Assembly: GCA_015065925.1 (NCBI GenBank)
Contig: SVPL01000002.1
Span: 1 to 64,000 of the forward strand
Direction of reading: 5' to 3'
DNA from: Oscillospiraceae bacterium
Lineage (GTDB): Bacteria > Bacillota > Clostridia > Oscillospirales > Acutalibacteraceae
Length of the DNA stretch: 64,000 nt
A model generated the notes under the pieces. It saw nothing but the letters and a program-made list of their open reading frames with translations, searched no databases and had not been told where the DNA came from. Each line of letters begins with the position of its first letter. Within the stretch, counting starts at the first letter, position 1. Of this stretch, positions 1-8,443 are shown piece by piece. The position numbers were made by a program, and so were the translations under genes.

Positions 1-307
1 TTTCTCGCGATACTGCAGCTAACATTTTTTCCTTAGATTCGGTAACGGTTGTAGGATAAAAAGCTGTAATACCGTTCTCCGCTTCATAAATACATATTTT
101 TTCTAATTCTTGAGCAGAGTTACCGGTTGCACTACAACCAACACAACCGTGAGTATGAATATCTATAAGACCAGCAAAGGTTTTTTTGCCTTTTAAATCT
201 ATGCCTGTGTCATTTGTTTTTTCTAAAGAAATAATTTTTCCGTTTTCTACCGTAATATCGGTAAATTGGTCGTTTATCAATGCATTTTTATAAATAATTT
301 TGCTCAT
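1..307 (-). CDS. nagA: N-acetylglucosamine-6-phosphate deacetylase, N-terminal part (window edge)
   Basis: The first 102 codons are inside the window and the rest lies beyond the left edge. Reading leftward from the ATG at 307, the product starts MSKIIYKNALI and contains GLIDIHTHG at about residues 48-56. That is the metal-binding HxH motif after the first beta strand of amidohydrolases, followed by GCVG and a TAFYPTT segment, as in NagA. The enzyme removes acetate from GlcNAc-6-phosphate in amino-sugar catabolism in the cytoplasm. A good ribosome binding site (AGGAGAG, 8-9 bp before the ATG) supports this start. It diverges from maf. NagA is the best match, but related N-acetylgalactosamine-6-P deacetylases cannot be excluded from this fragment. 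Confidence 0.88.
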   Translation of the reverse strand, partial: MSKIIYKNALINDQFTDITVENGKIISLEKTNDTGIDLKGKKTFAGLIDIHTHGCVGCSATGNSAQELEKICIYEAENGITAFYPTTVTESKEKMLAAVSRE

Positions 308-327
308 AAAAATCACTCTCCTTATTT

Positions 328-356
328 ATTTTATCACATAAAAAAATATAAATCAA
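328..356 (-). promoter_or_regulatory. SigA-type promoter of nagA
   Basis: On the minus strand TTGATT (351-356) and TAAAAT (328-333) are separated by 17 bp. Transcription would start near 321, giving a very short leader that still contains the Shine-Dalgarno. Confidence 0.55.
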
Positions 357-374
357 TAAATTTGCTATTTTTAC

Positions 375-403
375 TTGAAAAAATAATTCAAATATATTAG
401 AAT
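375..403 (+). promoter_or_regulatory. SigA-type promoter of maf-GH3
   Basis: TTGAAA (375-380) and TAGAAT (398-403) with a 17-bp spacer lie 30 bp before the maf start. This promoter is back to back with the nagA promoter, the two sharing about 130 bp of intergenic DNA. Confidence 0.6.
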
Positions 404-433
404 AAAATTAATTAATTTCGAAAGAAGGATTAT

Positions 434-994
434 ATGCTAATTCTTGCGTCAAATTCACCCCGCCGAAAAGAGCTTCTATCTATGCTTGGTTATGAATTTT
501 GCGTTAAAGCATCAGACTGCGATGAAAATACAACAATCACTAATCCTGCAGAATTGGTCAAAGAGCTTTCATTGCGCAAGGCAAAGGCGGTTGAAATCAA
601 TAAAGAAGATACTATAATCGGCTCTGATACCGTTGTTGCAATAAACGACAAAATTTTAGGTAAACCAACCGATAAAAAAGATGCAATAGATATGTTGAAA
701 ATGCTTTCGGGCAAAACTCATACGGTTTATACGGGTATAACAATTTTAAATAATATAACAGAAATTACCGAATGTATTTCTTGTGATGTAACCTTCAAAA
801 ATATGACAGATGAAGAAATCAAGATGTATGTTGACTCGGGTGAGCCTATGGACAAAGCGGGTGCTTACGGTATTCAAGGTAAAGGTTCCGCCTTTGTTGA
901 AAAAATAAACGGAGATTACTTTGCAGTAGTGGGTTTTCCATGCTGTTATGTAAATACTGTTTTAAATAAATTGGGAATTTTTCCAATGAAATGA
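434..994 (+). CDS. maf: Maf family nucleoside triphosphate pyrophosphatase
   Basis: The 186-residue product has the family N-terminus ASNSPRRKELL (residues 5-15), the GSDTVV segment with its conserved Asp near residue 65, and GAYGIQGKG near residue 143. These are the substrate and metal site of Maf/YhdE proteins, which hydrolyse dTTP, UTP and modified nucleotides to monophosphates and act in house-cleaning and septum control. Length is normal for the family. AAGGA precedes the ATG by 7 bp. The downstream glycosidase begins 10 bp after the stop and its ribosome binding site overlaps the maf stop codon, so the two are probably cotranscribed, although their functions look unrelated. Confidence 0.93.
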   Translation: MLILASNSPRRKELLSMLGYEFCVKASDCDENTTITNPAELVKELSLRKAKAVEINKEDTIIGSDTVVAINDKILGKPTDKKDAIDMLKMLSGKTHTVYTGITILNNITEITECISCDVTFKNMTDEEIKMYVDSGEPMDKAGAYGIQGKGSAFVEKINGDYFAVVGFPCCYVNTVLNKLGIFPMK

Positions 995-1004
995 GGTAAT
1001 AAAA

Positions 1005-3056
1005 GTGACAAACAAAGAAAAAATCAAACAAATGACCTTTTCTGAAAAAGCAATGCTTTTAACCGGAAAAAATATGCTTACAACAGCTGAACTCGATAGA
1101 TTAGGTGTTCCCTCTATTGAGATGTCTGACGGCCCTCACGGTGTACGCACCGCTTCAGGTAAACCTTGCTCTGTTGAAGGAGGATGCATATGCTTCCCTA
1201 CCGCTTCTGCTGCATCAGCTACCTGGAATAGAGAACTCCTTTTTAAAATGGGTGTCGGCCTTGCGCGCGACTGCATTAAAGAAGAAGTTGATGTTTTGTT
1301 GGGTCCTGGTATTAATATTAAACGTCATCCTTTGTGCGGTAGAAACTTTGAATATTTTTCCGAAGATCCTATGGTAGCAGGTGAACTTGGTGCTGCATAT
1401 ATCAATGGTGTTCAAAGTTGTGGTATTGGTACAAGCCTTAAGCATTTTGCAGCTAACAACCAAGAAATTGATCGTGGTACCGGTAGTTCTGAGATTGATG
1501 AGCGAACTCTTCGTGAAATTTATCTTCGCGGTTTTGAAATTGCTGTTAAAAAAGCAAAACCAACTAGTGTTATGAACGCTTATAATAAACTCAACGCAAT
1601 TTATTGTTCTGAAAACAAATGGCTACTCAAGGATATTCTACGTGACGAATGGGGCTTTGACGGCGTTGTTATTTCCGACTGGGGTTCTGTTCATAACATT
1701 TCAAAAGCACTTAAAAACGGTATGAATCTTCAAATGCCAACCAACACAAAAATTGAAGAGCAACTTAAAGATGGCGTTGAAAAAGGTATTATTACCGAAG
1801 AAGAAATTGATGAAGTTTTAGAAGCTTTACTCAACTTCTTAGATGCTACTAAGGCTGCAGTTCGCGATAACACTCCCTACGACCGTGATGCTCAACACGC
1901 TATAGCCAAAGAGATTGCTGACGAAGCTATGACTCTTCTTAAAAACGAAGATAATATTCTTCCTATCGACGTTACAAAATATCCCAAAATCGTTGTTTTG
2001 GGCGGATTAGCTGAAATGCCAACCTATATGGGTGGCGGTAGCTCAACAGTACATACTGCTGAAGAAAAAATTGAAAAACCGCTTGATTTTATCAGAGAAT
2101 ATATCGGAGATAAGGCTGAACTTACCTATGTGCCTCTTTACACAAGAGATACAATGCCTAATCGTGATGGTATTCGCGGCGACGGTGCTGTTGCAGCAAG
2201 CAAAGCTGATTTGGCTATTGTTTTTGCAGGTAGCCTTATTCACTTTGAAACCGAAGGTCTTGATAAACCTCACAACGAACTTGAAAATTATATGAATACT
2301 TGTATCGAGTGGATTAATAAAGCTTGTAAAAACGTTATTGTAGTTCTTCAAAATGGTTCTGCTATCGTTCCCGGCAGATGGAAAGATGACGTAAAAGGTA
2401 TTGTTGAAATGTGGATTAGCGGTGAAGCAGGCGGTAGTGCTATTGCAGACGTACTTTTCGGTAAGGTTAATCCAAGCGGTAAGCTTGCTGAAACCTTTAG
2501 CTATACTATGAATCCCCTACTCGATTACCCTGGTGATGGTTTTAAGGTTACTTATCCCGAACAATGGAAGGTTGGATACAGATATTTCGATTTACATCCT
2601 GAACAGATTTGGTATCCTTTTGGTCACGGACTTTCTTATACAACGTTCGAGTATAGCGATATTTCCGTTTCTCCCGATGGCGTTAATGGACCCGACGCAG
2701 ACGTTACAGTAAAATGTAAGATTACCAACACTGGTAAACTCGCCGGTAAAGAAACCGTTCAACTTTACGTTAACGATGTTAAGTCTATCATTTCTAAACC
2801 CGTTAAAGAACTTAAAGGTTTTGAGAAAATTCATCTTGAACCAGGAGAAACTAAAGAAGTTGAATTCAAATTAGGTTTTAGAGATTTTGCTTACTATAAC
2901 GTTGGCCTTAAGGATTGGCATGTTGAATCAGGCGCTTATAAAATACTTATTGGCGCATCTTCAAGAGATATTAGACTTGAAGCAGATTATCTGATAAAAT
3001 ACGATAAAGATTACACAGTTTATGCAAAGGATAAAACAACCGTTGCAGATATGTAA
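1005..3056 (+). CDS. Glycoside hydrolase family 3 beta-glucosidase
   Basis: This 683-residue protein has no signal peptide and looks cytoplasmic. It has the three-part GH3 layout: an N-terminal TIM barrel (about 1-290) with the MSDGPHGVR and KHFAANNQE motifs, a C-terminal alpha/beta sandwich (about 300-540), and a fibronectin III-like domain (about 570-660). The catalytic nucleophile is Asp225 in VVISDWG. GH3 enzymes cleave terminal beta-linked glucose or related sugars from oligosaccharides; the exact substrate cannot be read from sequence. Translation starts at GTG 1005, with GAGG overlapping the maf stop codon as ribosome binding site. Codons ending in C or T seem commoner here than in neighbours, an impression rather than a count. 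A bidirectional terminator follows. Confidence 0.93.
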   Translation: MTNKEKIKQMTFSEKAMLLTGKNMLTTAELDRLGVPSIEMSDGPHGVRTASGKPCSVEGGCICFPTASAASATWNRELLFKMGVGLARDCIKEEVDVLLGPGINIKRHPLCGRNFEYFSEDPMVAGELGAAYINGVQSCGIGTSLKHFAANNQEIDRGTGSSEIDERTLREIYLRGFEIAVKKAKPTSVMNAYNKLNAIYCSENKWLLKDILRDEWGFDGVVISDWGSVHNISKALKNGMNLQMPTNTKIEEQLKDGVEKGIITEEEIDEVLEALLNFLDATKAAVRDNTPYDRDAQHAIAKEIADEAMTLLKNEDNILPIDVTKYPKIVVLGGLAEMPTYMGGGSSTVHTAEEKIEKPLDFIREYIGDKAELTYVPLYTRDTMPNRDGIRGDGAVAASKADLAIVFAGSLIHFETEGLDKPHNELENYMNTCIEWINKACKNVIVVLQNGSAIVPGRWKDDVKGIVEMWISGEAGGSAIADVLFGKVNPSGKLAETFSYTMNPLLDYPGDGFKVTYPEQWKVGYRYFDLHPEQIWYPFGHGLSYTTFEYSDISVSPDGVNGPDADVTVKCKITNTGKLAGKETVQLYVNDVKSIISKPVKELKGFEKIHLEPGETKEVEFKLGFRDFAYYNVGLKDWHVESGAYKILIGASSRDIRLEADYLIKYDKDYTVYAKDKTTVADM

Positions 3057-3076
3057 TTATATTACTGTTTCTTAAT

Positions 3077-3132
3077 AAAAAAAGACTTGTATACTATGGA
3101 TGTGTTATAATATCCTGTATACAAGCCTTTTT
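3077..3132. terminator. Bidirectional terminator between GH3 gene and spo0A
   Basis: CTTGTATAC (3086-3094) pairs with GTATACAAG (3117-3125). An inner GGAT/ATCC pairing shortens the loop. An A-run precedes the stem and a T-run follows it, so it can end both the converging GH3 and spo0A transcripts. Confidence 0.75.
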
Positions 3133-3137
3133 CGTTA

Positions 3138-3914
3138 TTAATTCATTTTTAATCTTAAGCGTAATTTATCGGAAATCATTGCAATAAATTCACTATTGGT
3201 TGGTTTTCCGCGATTGTTATGGATGGTGTAGCCGAAATATGAGTTCAAAACATTAATATCTCCCCTATCCCATGCCACTTCTATTGCGTGTCTAATTGCT
3301 CTTTCAACTCTAGATGATGTTGTGGAGTGTTCTTTGGCAACCGTTGGATAAAGCGTTTTAGTAACAGAATTAATTATTTCCGCATCCTTAATTGCCAATA
3401 TTATTGATTCGCGTAAATAATTATAACCTTTTATATGAGCAGGTACACCTATTTGATGGATTATTTCTGTAACCATAAATTCTAAATCTGTATCTGAAAC
3501 ACAATTATTATTGCATATAATTGGATTGGCTTCTGTTCGCCAACCTGAAAGTTGAATTATTCGTTCTGCCATCATTACCAAATCAAACGGTTTAATAAAA
3601 TAATAGGCTGCGCCTGCCGAAAGCGTTTCTTTTTCTAATTTGGGATTGTCAACCGAGGACATTACAAATATCATTGGCTTTTCTTTTTGCGGTAAATCTT
3701 TTATTGCATCCAAAACTCCCAAAACATCCATATTTGGCATAAAAACATCTGCCAATACAATGTTTGGTTTTTGAGTTTTTATGTAATGCAATAACTTTTG
3801 ACCGTCCTTTTCGCACAAAGCTACGGTTATCCCATAGCTTTTAAGCACATTAGCACAGTTTACACCAAACTCGGTACCATCATCTGCAAGTAATAAATTT
3901 AATTTGTTTTCCAT
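3138..3914 (-). CDS. spo0A: Sporulation master regulator Spo0A
   Basis: The 258-residue response regulator has a receiver domain (about 5-125) with acidic pair D11/D12 and phospho-acceptor D56 in VLADVFMP. Its C-terminal DNA-binding domain carries the near-invariant Spo0A stretches [15 protein letters not shown] and [17 protein letters not shown]. Phosphorylated Spo0A controls entry into sporulation. In many Firmicutes spo0A follows recN and spoIVB; here it stands alone between dinB and a converging glycosidase, with recN about 52 kb away. AAAGGAGGC precedes the ATG. A SigA-type promoter lies just upstream. The start and family assignment are both firm. Confidence 0.97.
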   Translation of the reverse strand: MENKLNLLLADDGTEFGVNCANVLKSYGITVALCEKDGQKLLHYIKTQKPNIVLADVFMPNMDVLGVLDAIKDLPQKEKPMIFVMSSVDNPKLEKETLSAGAAYYFIKPFDLVMMAERIIQLSGWRTEANPIICNNNCVSDTDLEFMVTEIIHQIGVPAHIKGYNYLRESIILAIKDAEIINSVTKTLYPTVAKEHSTTSSRVERAIRHAIEVAWDRGDINVLNSYFGYTIHNNRGKPTNSEFIAMISDKLRLRLKMN

Positions 3915-3945
3915 ATTTTTTGCCTCCTTTAAAATTGCAAGTATT

Positions 3946-3974
3946 ATTTTAACACATTATGCAACAATTTTCAA
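3946..3974 (-). promoter_or_regulatory. SigA-type promoter of spo0A
   Basis: On the minus strand TTGAAA (3969-3974) and TAAAAT (3946-3951) are 17 bp apart, with the ATG about 30 bp downstream. About 80 bp further upstream TTGTCGAT (seen as ATCGACA at 4055-4061) differs from the 0A box TGTCGAA at one base; that part is only suggestive. Confidence 0.6.
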
Positions 3975-4091
3975 GAGTTTTTTCGAAAAAATATGGAATT
4001 TTATGCAAGAAATGGTTGATTTTTTTCGTTCTTTTTCACAACACTTCCGTTTTTATCGACAAATATTTACTTTTTTACGATTTTTTTGATT

Positions 4092-5303
4092 TTATTTGTA
4101 AAATCCTGGTGATGATGGTTTTACCGTATTATTTATACATATTGCTCGTTTTAAAGAATTTTTTCCATATTTATTACGAATTTTCAAAATATTATTTTCC
4201 AATATGTTATCAATATTATTTTCACTCTCCTCAAACAAACTTAGTTGTTTTATTGTTACATTATCAATAAGATTAATAACCCTTACACCAACTGCCCTTA
4301 ACGGAACGGATAAACAATTATTTTTATTAAAAAGTTCCATTGCGGATTTTGCTATGGTTAGTGAAATGTCTGTAGGATTCAAAAGAGCTGTTCTGTACTC
4401 TTTGTTTTCAAATTTATTAGTCAGAATACTAATCGCAATAGTTCGAGCCAACAAATTTTCTTTTTTTAATTTTTGGCTTATTGCTTCTGAAAATTCTAAA
4501 AATGCGGCAAAAACCTCGCTTTCCTCCTTTAAATCCCTTTCGGTGGTAGCTGAATGACCTATACTTTTGGGTTTTACTTGTTTATAATATGACCTTACCG
4601 CATCACAATCTTCTCCTCTAGCCATTGATCTTAACATAACACCCACCTTCCCTATTCTGGTTTTTAAGGAAGCTTCATCTGAATTTGCTAAATCACCAAT
4701 TGTAAAAATTCCCATTAGTTTCAAAGTGCTATCTAAGGATTTGCCAACCATCAATAACTCTCGGCAACTCATTTTCCAAACTGATTTTCTGAGAAATCGG
4801 GGAGATATAACCGTTATGGCATCCGGTTTTTTTAAATCAGAGCCTAGTTTAGCGAGTGTTTTCGTAAAGCTTACACCTATTGAAACGGTAATTCCTAATT
4901 CGTTTTTTATTTCTTTGCGGATTTTATTAGCAATTTCTTCTCCTTTTTTAAAATCTACACCGGAATTTGTTATTTCAACCCAACATTCATCTATTCCAAA
5001 AGGTTCAACTTTATCAGTATACCTAAGATAAATTTGATGCGCTTTTTTAGAAACATTTTCATAAAGCGTATAATCGGGTTTTAAAATTACTAAATCAGTA
5101 CATTTTCTTTGTGCTTCCCAGATGGTTTCTGCCGTTAAAACTCCAAAATTTTTAGCAATATTATTTTTAGCCAGAACTATACCGTGACGCTTTTTGGCAT
5201 CACCACATATTGCAACAGGCAGCCCTTTGAGAGTGGGATTAAAAGCTAAGGAAGCCGAAGCAAAAAAATTATTTAAATCACAATGTAAAATTATTCTTTG
5301 CAT
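4092..5303 (-). CDS. dinB: Y-family DNA polymerase IV
   Basis: The 403-residue protein carries the Y-family palm motifs: LHCDLNNFFAS near the N-terminus (metal-binding Asp8) and FGIDECWVE near residue 104 (catalytic Asp-Glu). The thumb helix-hairpin-helix and little-finger regions follow. It is an error-prone translesion polymerase. The initiating ATG is preceded by GGAGAG. Upstream lies a consensus promoter whose start region is covered by a LexA-type palindrome, so SOS control is strongly suggested by sequence. It is monocistronic, with spo0A downstream on the same strand after 177 bp. Confidence 0.94.
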   Translation of the reverse strand: MQRIILHCDLNNFFASASLAFNPTLKGLPVAICGDAKKRHGIVLAKNNIAKNFGVLTAETIWEAQRKCTDLVILKPDYTLYENVSKKAHQIYLRYTDKVEPFGIDECWVEITNSGVDFKKGEEIANKIRKEIKNELGITVSIGVSFTKTLAKLGSDLKKPDAITVISPRFLRKSVWKMSCRELLMVGKSLDSTLKLMGIFTIGDLANSDEASLKTRIGKVGVMLRSMARGEDCDAVRSYYKQVKPKSIGHSATTERDLKEESEVFAAFLEFSEAISQKLKKENLLARTIAISILTNKFENKEYRTALLNPTDISLTIAKSAMELFNKNNCLSVPLRAVGVRVINLIDNVTIKQLSLFEESENNIDNILENNILKIRNKYGKNSLKRAICINNTVKPSSPGFYK

Positions 5304-5324
5304 AATTATCTCTCCAATATTAAA

Positions 5325-5338
5325 AGAACAAATGTTCT
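5325..5338 (-). promoter_or_regulatory. LexA/DinR operator (SOS box) of dinB
   Basis: AGAACAAATGTTCT contains GAAC-N4-GTTC (5326-5337), the core of the Gram-positive LexA site. It sits just downstream of the dinB -10 element, where bound LexA would block initiation. Confidence 0.8.
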
Positions 5339-5344
5339 ATTTGT

Positions 5345-5373
5345 ATTATAATATATTTTATTATGCTTTGCAA
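5345..5373 (-). promoter_or_regulatory. SigA promoter of dinB
   Basis: TTGCAA (5368-5373) and a perfect TATAAT (5345-5350) with 17 bp between them, on the minus strand. The SOS box lies immediately downstream. Confidence 0.8.
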
Positions 5374-5396
5374 TAGTAAAATATAGATAATTTTGC

Positions 5397-5439
5397 AAAA
5401 ATATACACTACCAAAACAGAAGAATGCTTGGTAGTGTAT
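5397..5439 (-). terminator. Terminator after the htrA operon
   Basis: ATACACTACCA (5403-5413) pairs perfectly with TGGTAGTGTAT (5429-5439) around a 15-nt loop. The minus-strand transcript then reads ATATTTTTGC, a short U-rich tail. Confidence 0.75.
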
Positions 5440-5462
5440 TAATTCTAGAAAACTATTAAATT

Positions 5463-6950
5463 TTATTCTCCGTTAGGGAAATTGAATTCAGATGAATTAT
5501 ACTCATTATCATCATTGTTGTTTTTATCATTATGTTGCTTTTGTGTGGTATAGCTTGATGTCCCGTTATCCTCTAAAAGCTTCACAGTAATATCTACTGA
5601 TTGTTTGTTTTTAACGGAGTAAATTTTAAGCTGAAGTGTATCACCCGGTTTAGCGGCATCAATAATATCTAAAATTATATTTGAGTCGGTTAATTCGAGT
5701 GAATTAACATGAGTGATAATATCATTTATTTCAACGGATTTACCGTATAAATCACAGCTTTTATCAATCGCGGCAATCTGTAAACCACAGGGGTTTTTAG
5801 TAATTTCGGCTGTTAACTGATCGATGTGTAAATATGAAATACCTAATCTAGCGCGTCCCTTAACCGTTTTATGCTTAATTAATGAGTCTACAACTTTTTT
5901 AACGGTTGTTGTAGGTATTGCATATCCAACACCATCATACTCATCGCCTACAAGTTTAGCCGAAGTAATTCCAATAACCTGACCGTAAGAATTACAAAGA
6001 GCGCCTCCTGAATTACCGGGATTAATAGCGCTATCTGTTTGAATAAGACTGCTTGTATAACTGGTTGTGGTAGAAACTCTTGTAGAAACAGCAGAAATAA
6101 TACCTTCCGAAGCAATTGAGGGGTTTGTTGCACCATTTGGTCTACCGATTGCAATTACACTCTCCCCTACAACCGCTTCCGAAGAATTACCAAGCGCTGC
6201 AGGTTTGAATTTTATGTTATCGGCATCGGTTACCTTTAAAACCGCTAAGTCACTTCGCGTATCACCTGCGACATATTTTGCAGAATACATTTTTTTATCG
6301 TGAGTATATACTTTAAATTTAGCAGCGGCAACGCCATCATAAATATGGTCGTTTGTTATAATATATCCATCCTCTGAATAGAAAACGCCTGTTGCGGTTG
6401 ATGCAATTCCTTCGTCAGAATTGTAAACATAAATACCAACAACCGAAGGAGAAACAGCATTGTAAACTTGTGATGCAGTTAATGCATTTTCAGACTTAGG
6501 CTTTGAAGCTAAATCAACCTTGGGAGTGGTGGATTTGTTAGAGCTAATTCCTAAATAATATCCACCGGTAACACAAGCACTAATCAAAATCAAAAAAGCT
6601 ATTATAAAAGCGAAAACTTTTATTCCTTTATCGGATTTTGATATTTCAATAGGTTTGTATGTTGTTTTCTCAATGCGTGGCATAATAGGTGCAATGGGAT
6701 CAATTGGTTTTTCGCTGCAATCATCGTAAGAATCATTGGAAGTATTAATATTGTCGCTATCGTTTTCTTCACTAAATTCAACAAAGGTGGGATCTAATTC
6801 TATCTCACCATCCTCCGATACAGGGTTTTGATTTGAAGTGATGTTTTCATCAATAGTTTGATTGGGACGGGCTTGAGAATAATCATCGTTTTGAAATATA
6901 GGTATTTCATTAGGATTATCTTTGTTTTGAAATGTATTGTTGTTATCCAT
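5463..6950 (-). CDS. Membrane-anchored HtrA/DegP-type serine protease
   Basis: The 495-residue protein has an acidic, Asn-rich cytoplasmic region (1-105), one membrane helix (about 111-135), an extracytoplasmic trypsin-like domain and a C-terminal PDZ domain (about 370-460). The catalytic triad reads as His202 (ITNDHIYDG), Asp234 (DTRSDLAVL) and Ser314 (NPGNSGGAL). Such proteases degrade or refold damaged envelope proteins. The gene lies 17 bp after the sensor kinase gene and is the last gene of an operon with the two-component system; GGAGGT precedes its ATG. This recalls HtrA control by CssRS-type systems, so envelope stress is the likely stimulus (inference). Confidence 0.93.
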   Translation of the reverse strand: MDNNNTFQNKDNPNEIPIFQNDDYSQARPNQTIDENITSNQNPVSEDGEIELDPTFVEFSEENDSDNINTSNDSYDDCSEKPIDPIAPIMPRIEKTTYKPIEISKSDKGIKVFAFIIAFLILISACVTGGYYLGISSNKSTTPKVDLASKPKSENALTASQVYNAVSPSVVGIYVYNSDEGIASTATGVFYSEDGYIITNDHIYDGVAAAKFKVYTHDKKMYSAKYVAGDTRSDLAVLKVTDADNIKFKPAALGNSSEAVVGESVIAIGRPNGATNPSIASEGIISAVSTRVSTTTSYTSSLIQTDSAINPGNSGGALCNSYGQVIGITSAKLVGDEYDGVGYAIPTTTVKKVVDSLIKHKTVKGRARLGISYLHIDQLTAEITKNPCGLQIAAIDKSCDLYGKSVEINDIITHVNSLELTDSNIILDIIDAAKPGDTLQLKIYSVKNKQSVDITVKLLEDNGTSSYTTQKQHNDKNNNDDNEYNSSEFNFPNGE

Positions 6951-6967
6951 AGAAAATGAACCTCCAA

Positions 6968-8431
6968 TTATTGTTTTTTCGATTTACCTTTTTTATTTTC
7001 ATCAGAAATTTTACAAGGTAATACAAATGTAAATTCGGTATATTCGTCTTGTTTGCTTTTTACAGATATTTTTCCACCATGAATGGAAATGATTGCATTA
7101 GCCAAATAAAGTCCTAAACCTGTGCTATCCTTGACAGCAGAACGCGCTTTATCAGTTTTATAAAATCTTTCAAATACATATGGAAGATCTTTTTCTTCTA
7201 TACCTTCTCCCGTATTGCGAATTTTAAACTGTATTAAATTGTTAAAATTATTAATCTCAAAAGAAATTAATCCTTTTTCGTTTGTAAACTTAATTGAATT
7301 ATCTATAAGGTTATAAACAACCTGATAAATTAAATCATAATCGGCATTAAGCGTTGTGGGCGAAATATCTTCTAATCCTTTTATTGTAAGTTCTTTCTTT
7401 TCAATTCGTTGTTCTTGAGAAACAATTATTTTTAAAACCATATCAAGTAAATCAAAATCGCTTCGATTTATTTGAAGTTCGCCCGATTCAAGCTTAGAAA
7501 GACTAAGCATAGACTGAACTAAACGAGAAAGTCTTTTAATTTCGCTTGAAATAATTTCAAGATAATACCCTTGTTTTTCTGTTGGAATGGTACCGTCAAT
7601 AATTCCGTCAATAAAACCGCCGATTGTTGTCATTGGGGTTTTGAACTCGTGAGAAATATTAGCAATAAAATGACGGCGCGTTCCTTCTAGTTGAACAAGT
7701 GAATTGGTCATTTGGTTAAACGCAATGGCAAGTTCTCCTATTTCGTCATCTCCTGTAACGGGAATTCTTTTTGAAAAATCACCCTTAGCCATACTTCGGG
7801 AAGCTTCAGACATAAGCCTTAACGGTTTCGTGAATTTGTAAGAGATGAAATATTCGGCAAAAAACATAAAAATTATTGGAATAAAAGCCGCAAACAAAAA
7901 TAATCTAAAGATGGCATTAAAGAAGCCTCTGATGTTTGTAGAGGAGATTGTAGCAAATACAACACCAATTGTTTCGTTGTTGATATCGGTTAAACGGGAA
8001 GCGTATGTGAACTTAACCTGTGAAAAATGACCTTCCAAATCGCCTGATTCATTGTAATCCTCCAGCATAACCTTATCAATAATATTTTTAGAAATTTTAT
8101 TTTGATTATGCTCACAAATTCCGTCAATACTCCAATCATCGCAACTACAAAGCTTTACTTCCCCGTTTGAATCGGAAATAAATAAATCCGTTTCAGAAAC
8201 CTGAGAAATTGTCCTTAAAAAAGAAATGCTATCACTATCTAAAGCATTTAGATCATTTTTTTGAGCATATGTGGATGTAATGATATTACAGTTCTTTTTA
8301 AGTGTTTCTATTTTATCAGTAGTTGTATAATTGCTGATAAATATACTTAACAAAAGTACAATGATTATAATGCTGGACAAAAAAACCATAGTATTAACAA
8401 GAAAAAACTTTTTAAAAAAATTCAATTTCAT
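6968..8431 (-). CDS. Sensor histidine kinase with extracytoplasmic Cys/His cluster
   Basis: The 487-residue kinase has membrane helices at about 10-33 and 172-196, a sensor loop between them, a HAMP region (about 198-250), a HisKA domain with His261 in ANISHEFKTPM, and a HATPase domain with NLIDNSIKFT and GLGLYLAN. The sensor loop contains C95, C97, C106 and H108 (pattern CxC-x8-CxH), unusual for an exported segment and suggestive of metal binding or thiol chemistry. It sits between its response regulator and htrA, 12-17 bp from each. The ribosome binding site is weak (GTGGT), so translation may be partly coupled to the regulator gene. Confidence 0.93.
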   Translation of the reverse strand: MKLNFFKKFFLVNTMVFLSSIIIIVLLLSIFISNYTTTDKIETLKKNCNIITSTYAQKNDLNALDSDSISFLRTISQVSETDLFISDSNGEVKLCSCDDWSIDGICEHNQNKISKNIIDKVMLEDYNESGDLEGHFSQVKFTYASRLTDINNETIGVVFATISSTNIRGFFNAIFRLFLFAAFIPIIFMFFAEYFISYKFTKPLRLMSEASRSMAKGDFSKRIPVTGDDEIGELAIAFNQMTNSLVQLEGTRRHFIANISHEFKTPMTTIGGFIDGIIDGTIPTEKQGYYLEIISSEIKRLSRLVQSMLSLSKLESGELQINRSDFDLLDMVLKIIVSQEQRIEKKELTIKGLEDISPTTLNADYDLIYQVVYNLIDNSIKFTNEKGLISFEINNFNNLIQFKIRNTGEGIEEKDLPYVFERFYKTDKARSAVKDSTGLGLYLANAIISIHGGKISVKSKQDEYTEFTFVLPCKISDENKKGKSKKQ

Positions 8432-8443
8432 ATAATAATACCA

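Noticed and set aside
1215..1463. Antisense frames inside the GH3 gene
   Set aside because: Composition follows the sense gene, with no ribosome binding site and no recognisable motif. Several other such antisense frames in large genes were dropped for the same reason.
4095..4130. Hairpin GATTTTA/TAAAATC at the dinB stop codon as terminator
   Set aside because: All A/T pairs, short, and followed on the minus strand by A rather than T.
3904..4270. Two overlapping plus-strand frames of 61 and 103 codons between spo0A and dinB
   Set aside because: Low-complexity Phe/Ile-rich products with no ribosome binding site. They overlap the spo0A promoter and the dinB 3' end.
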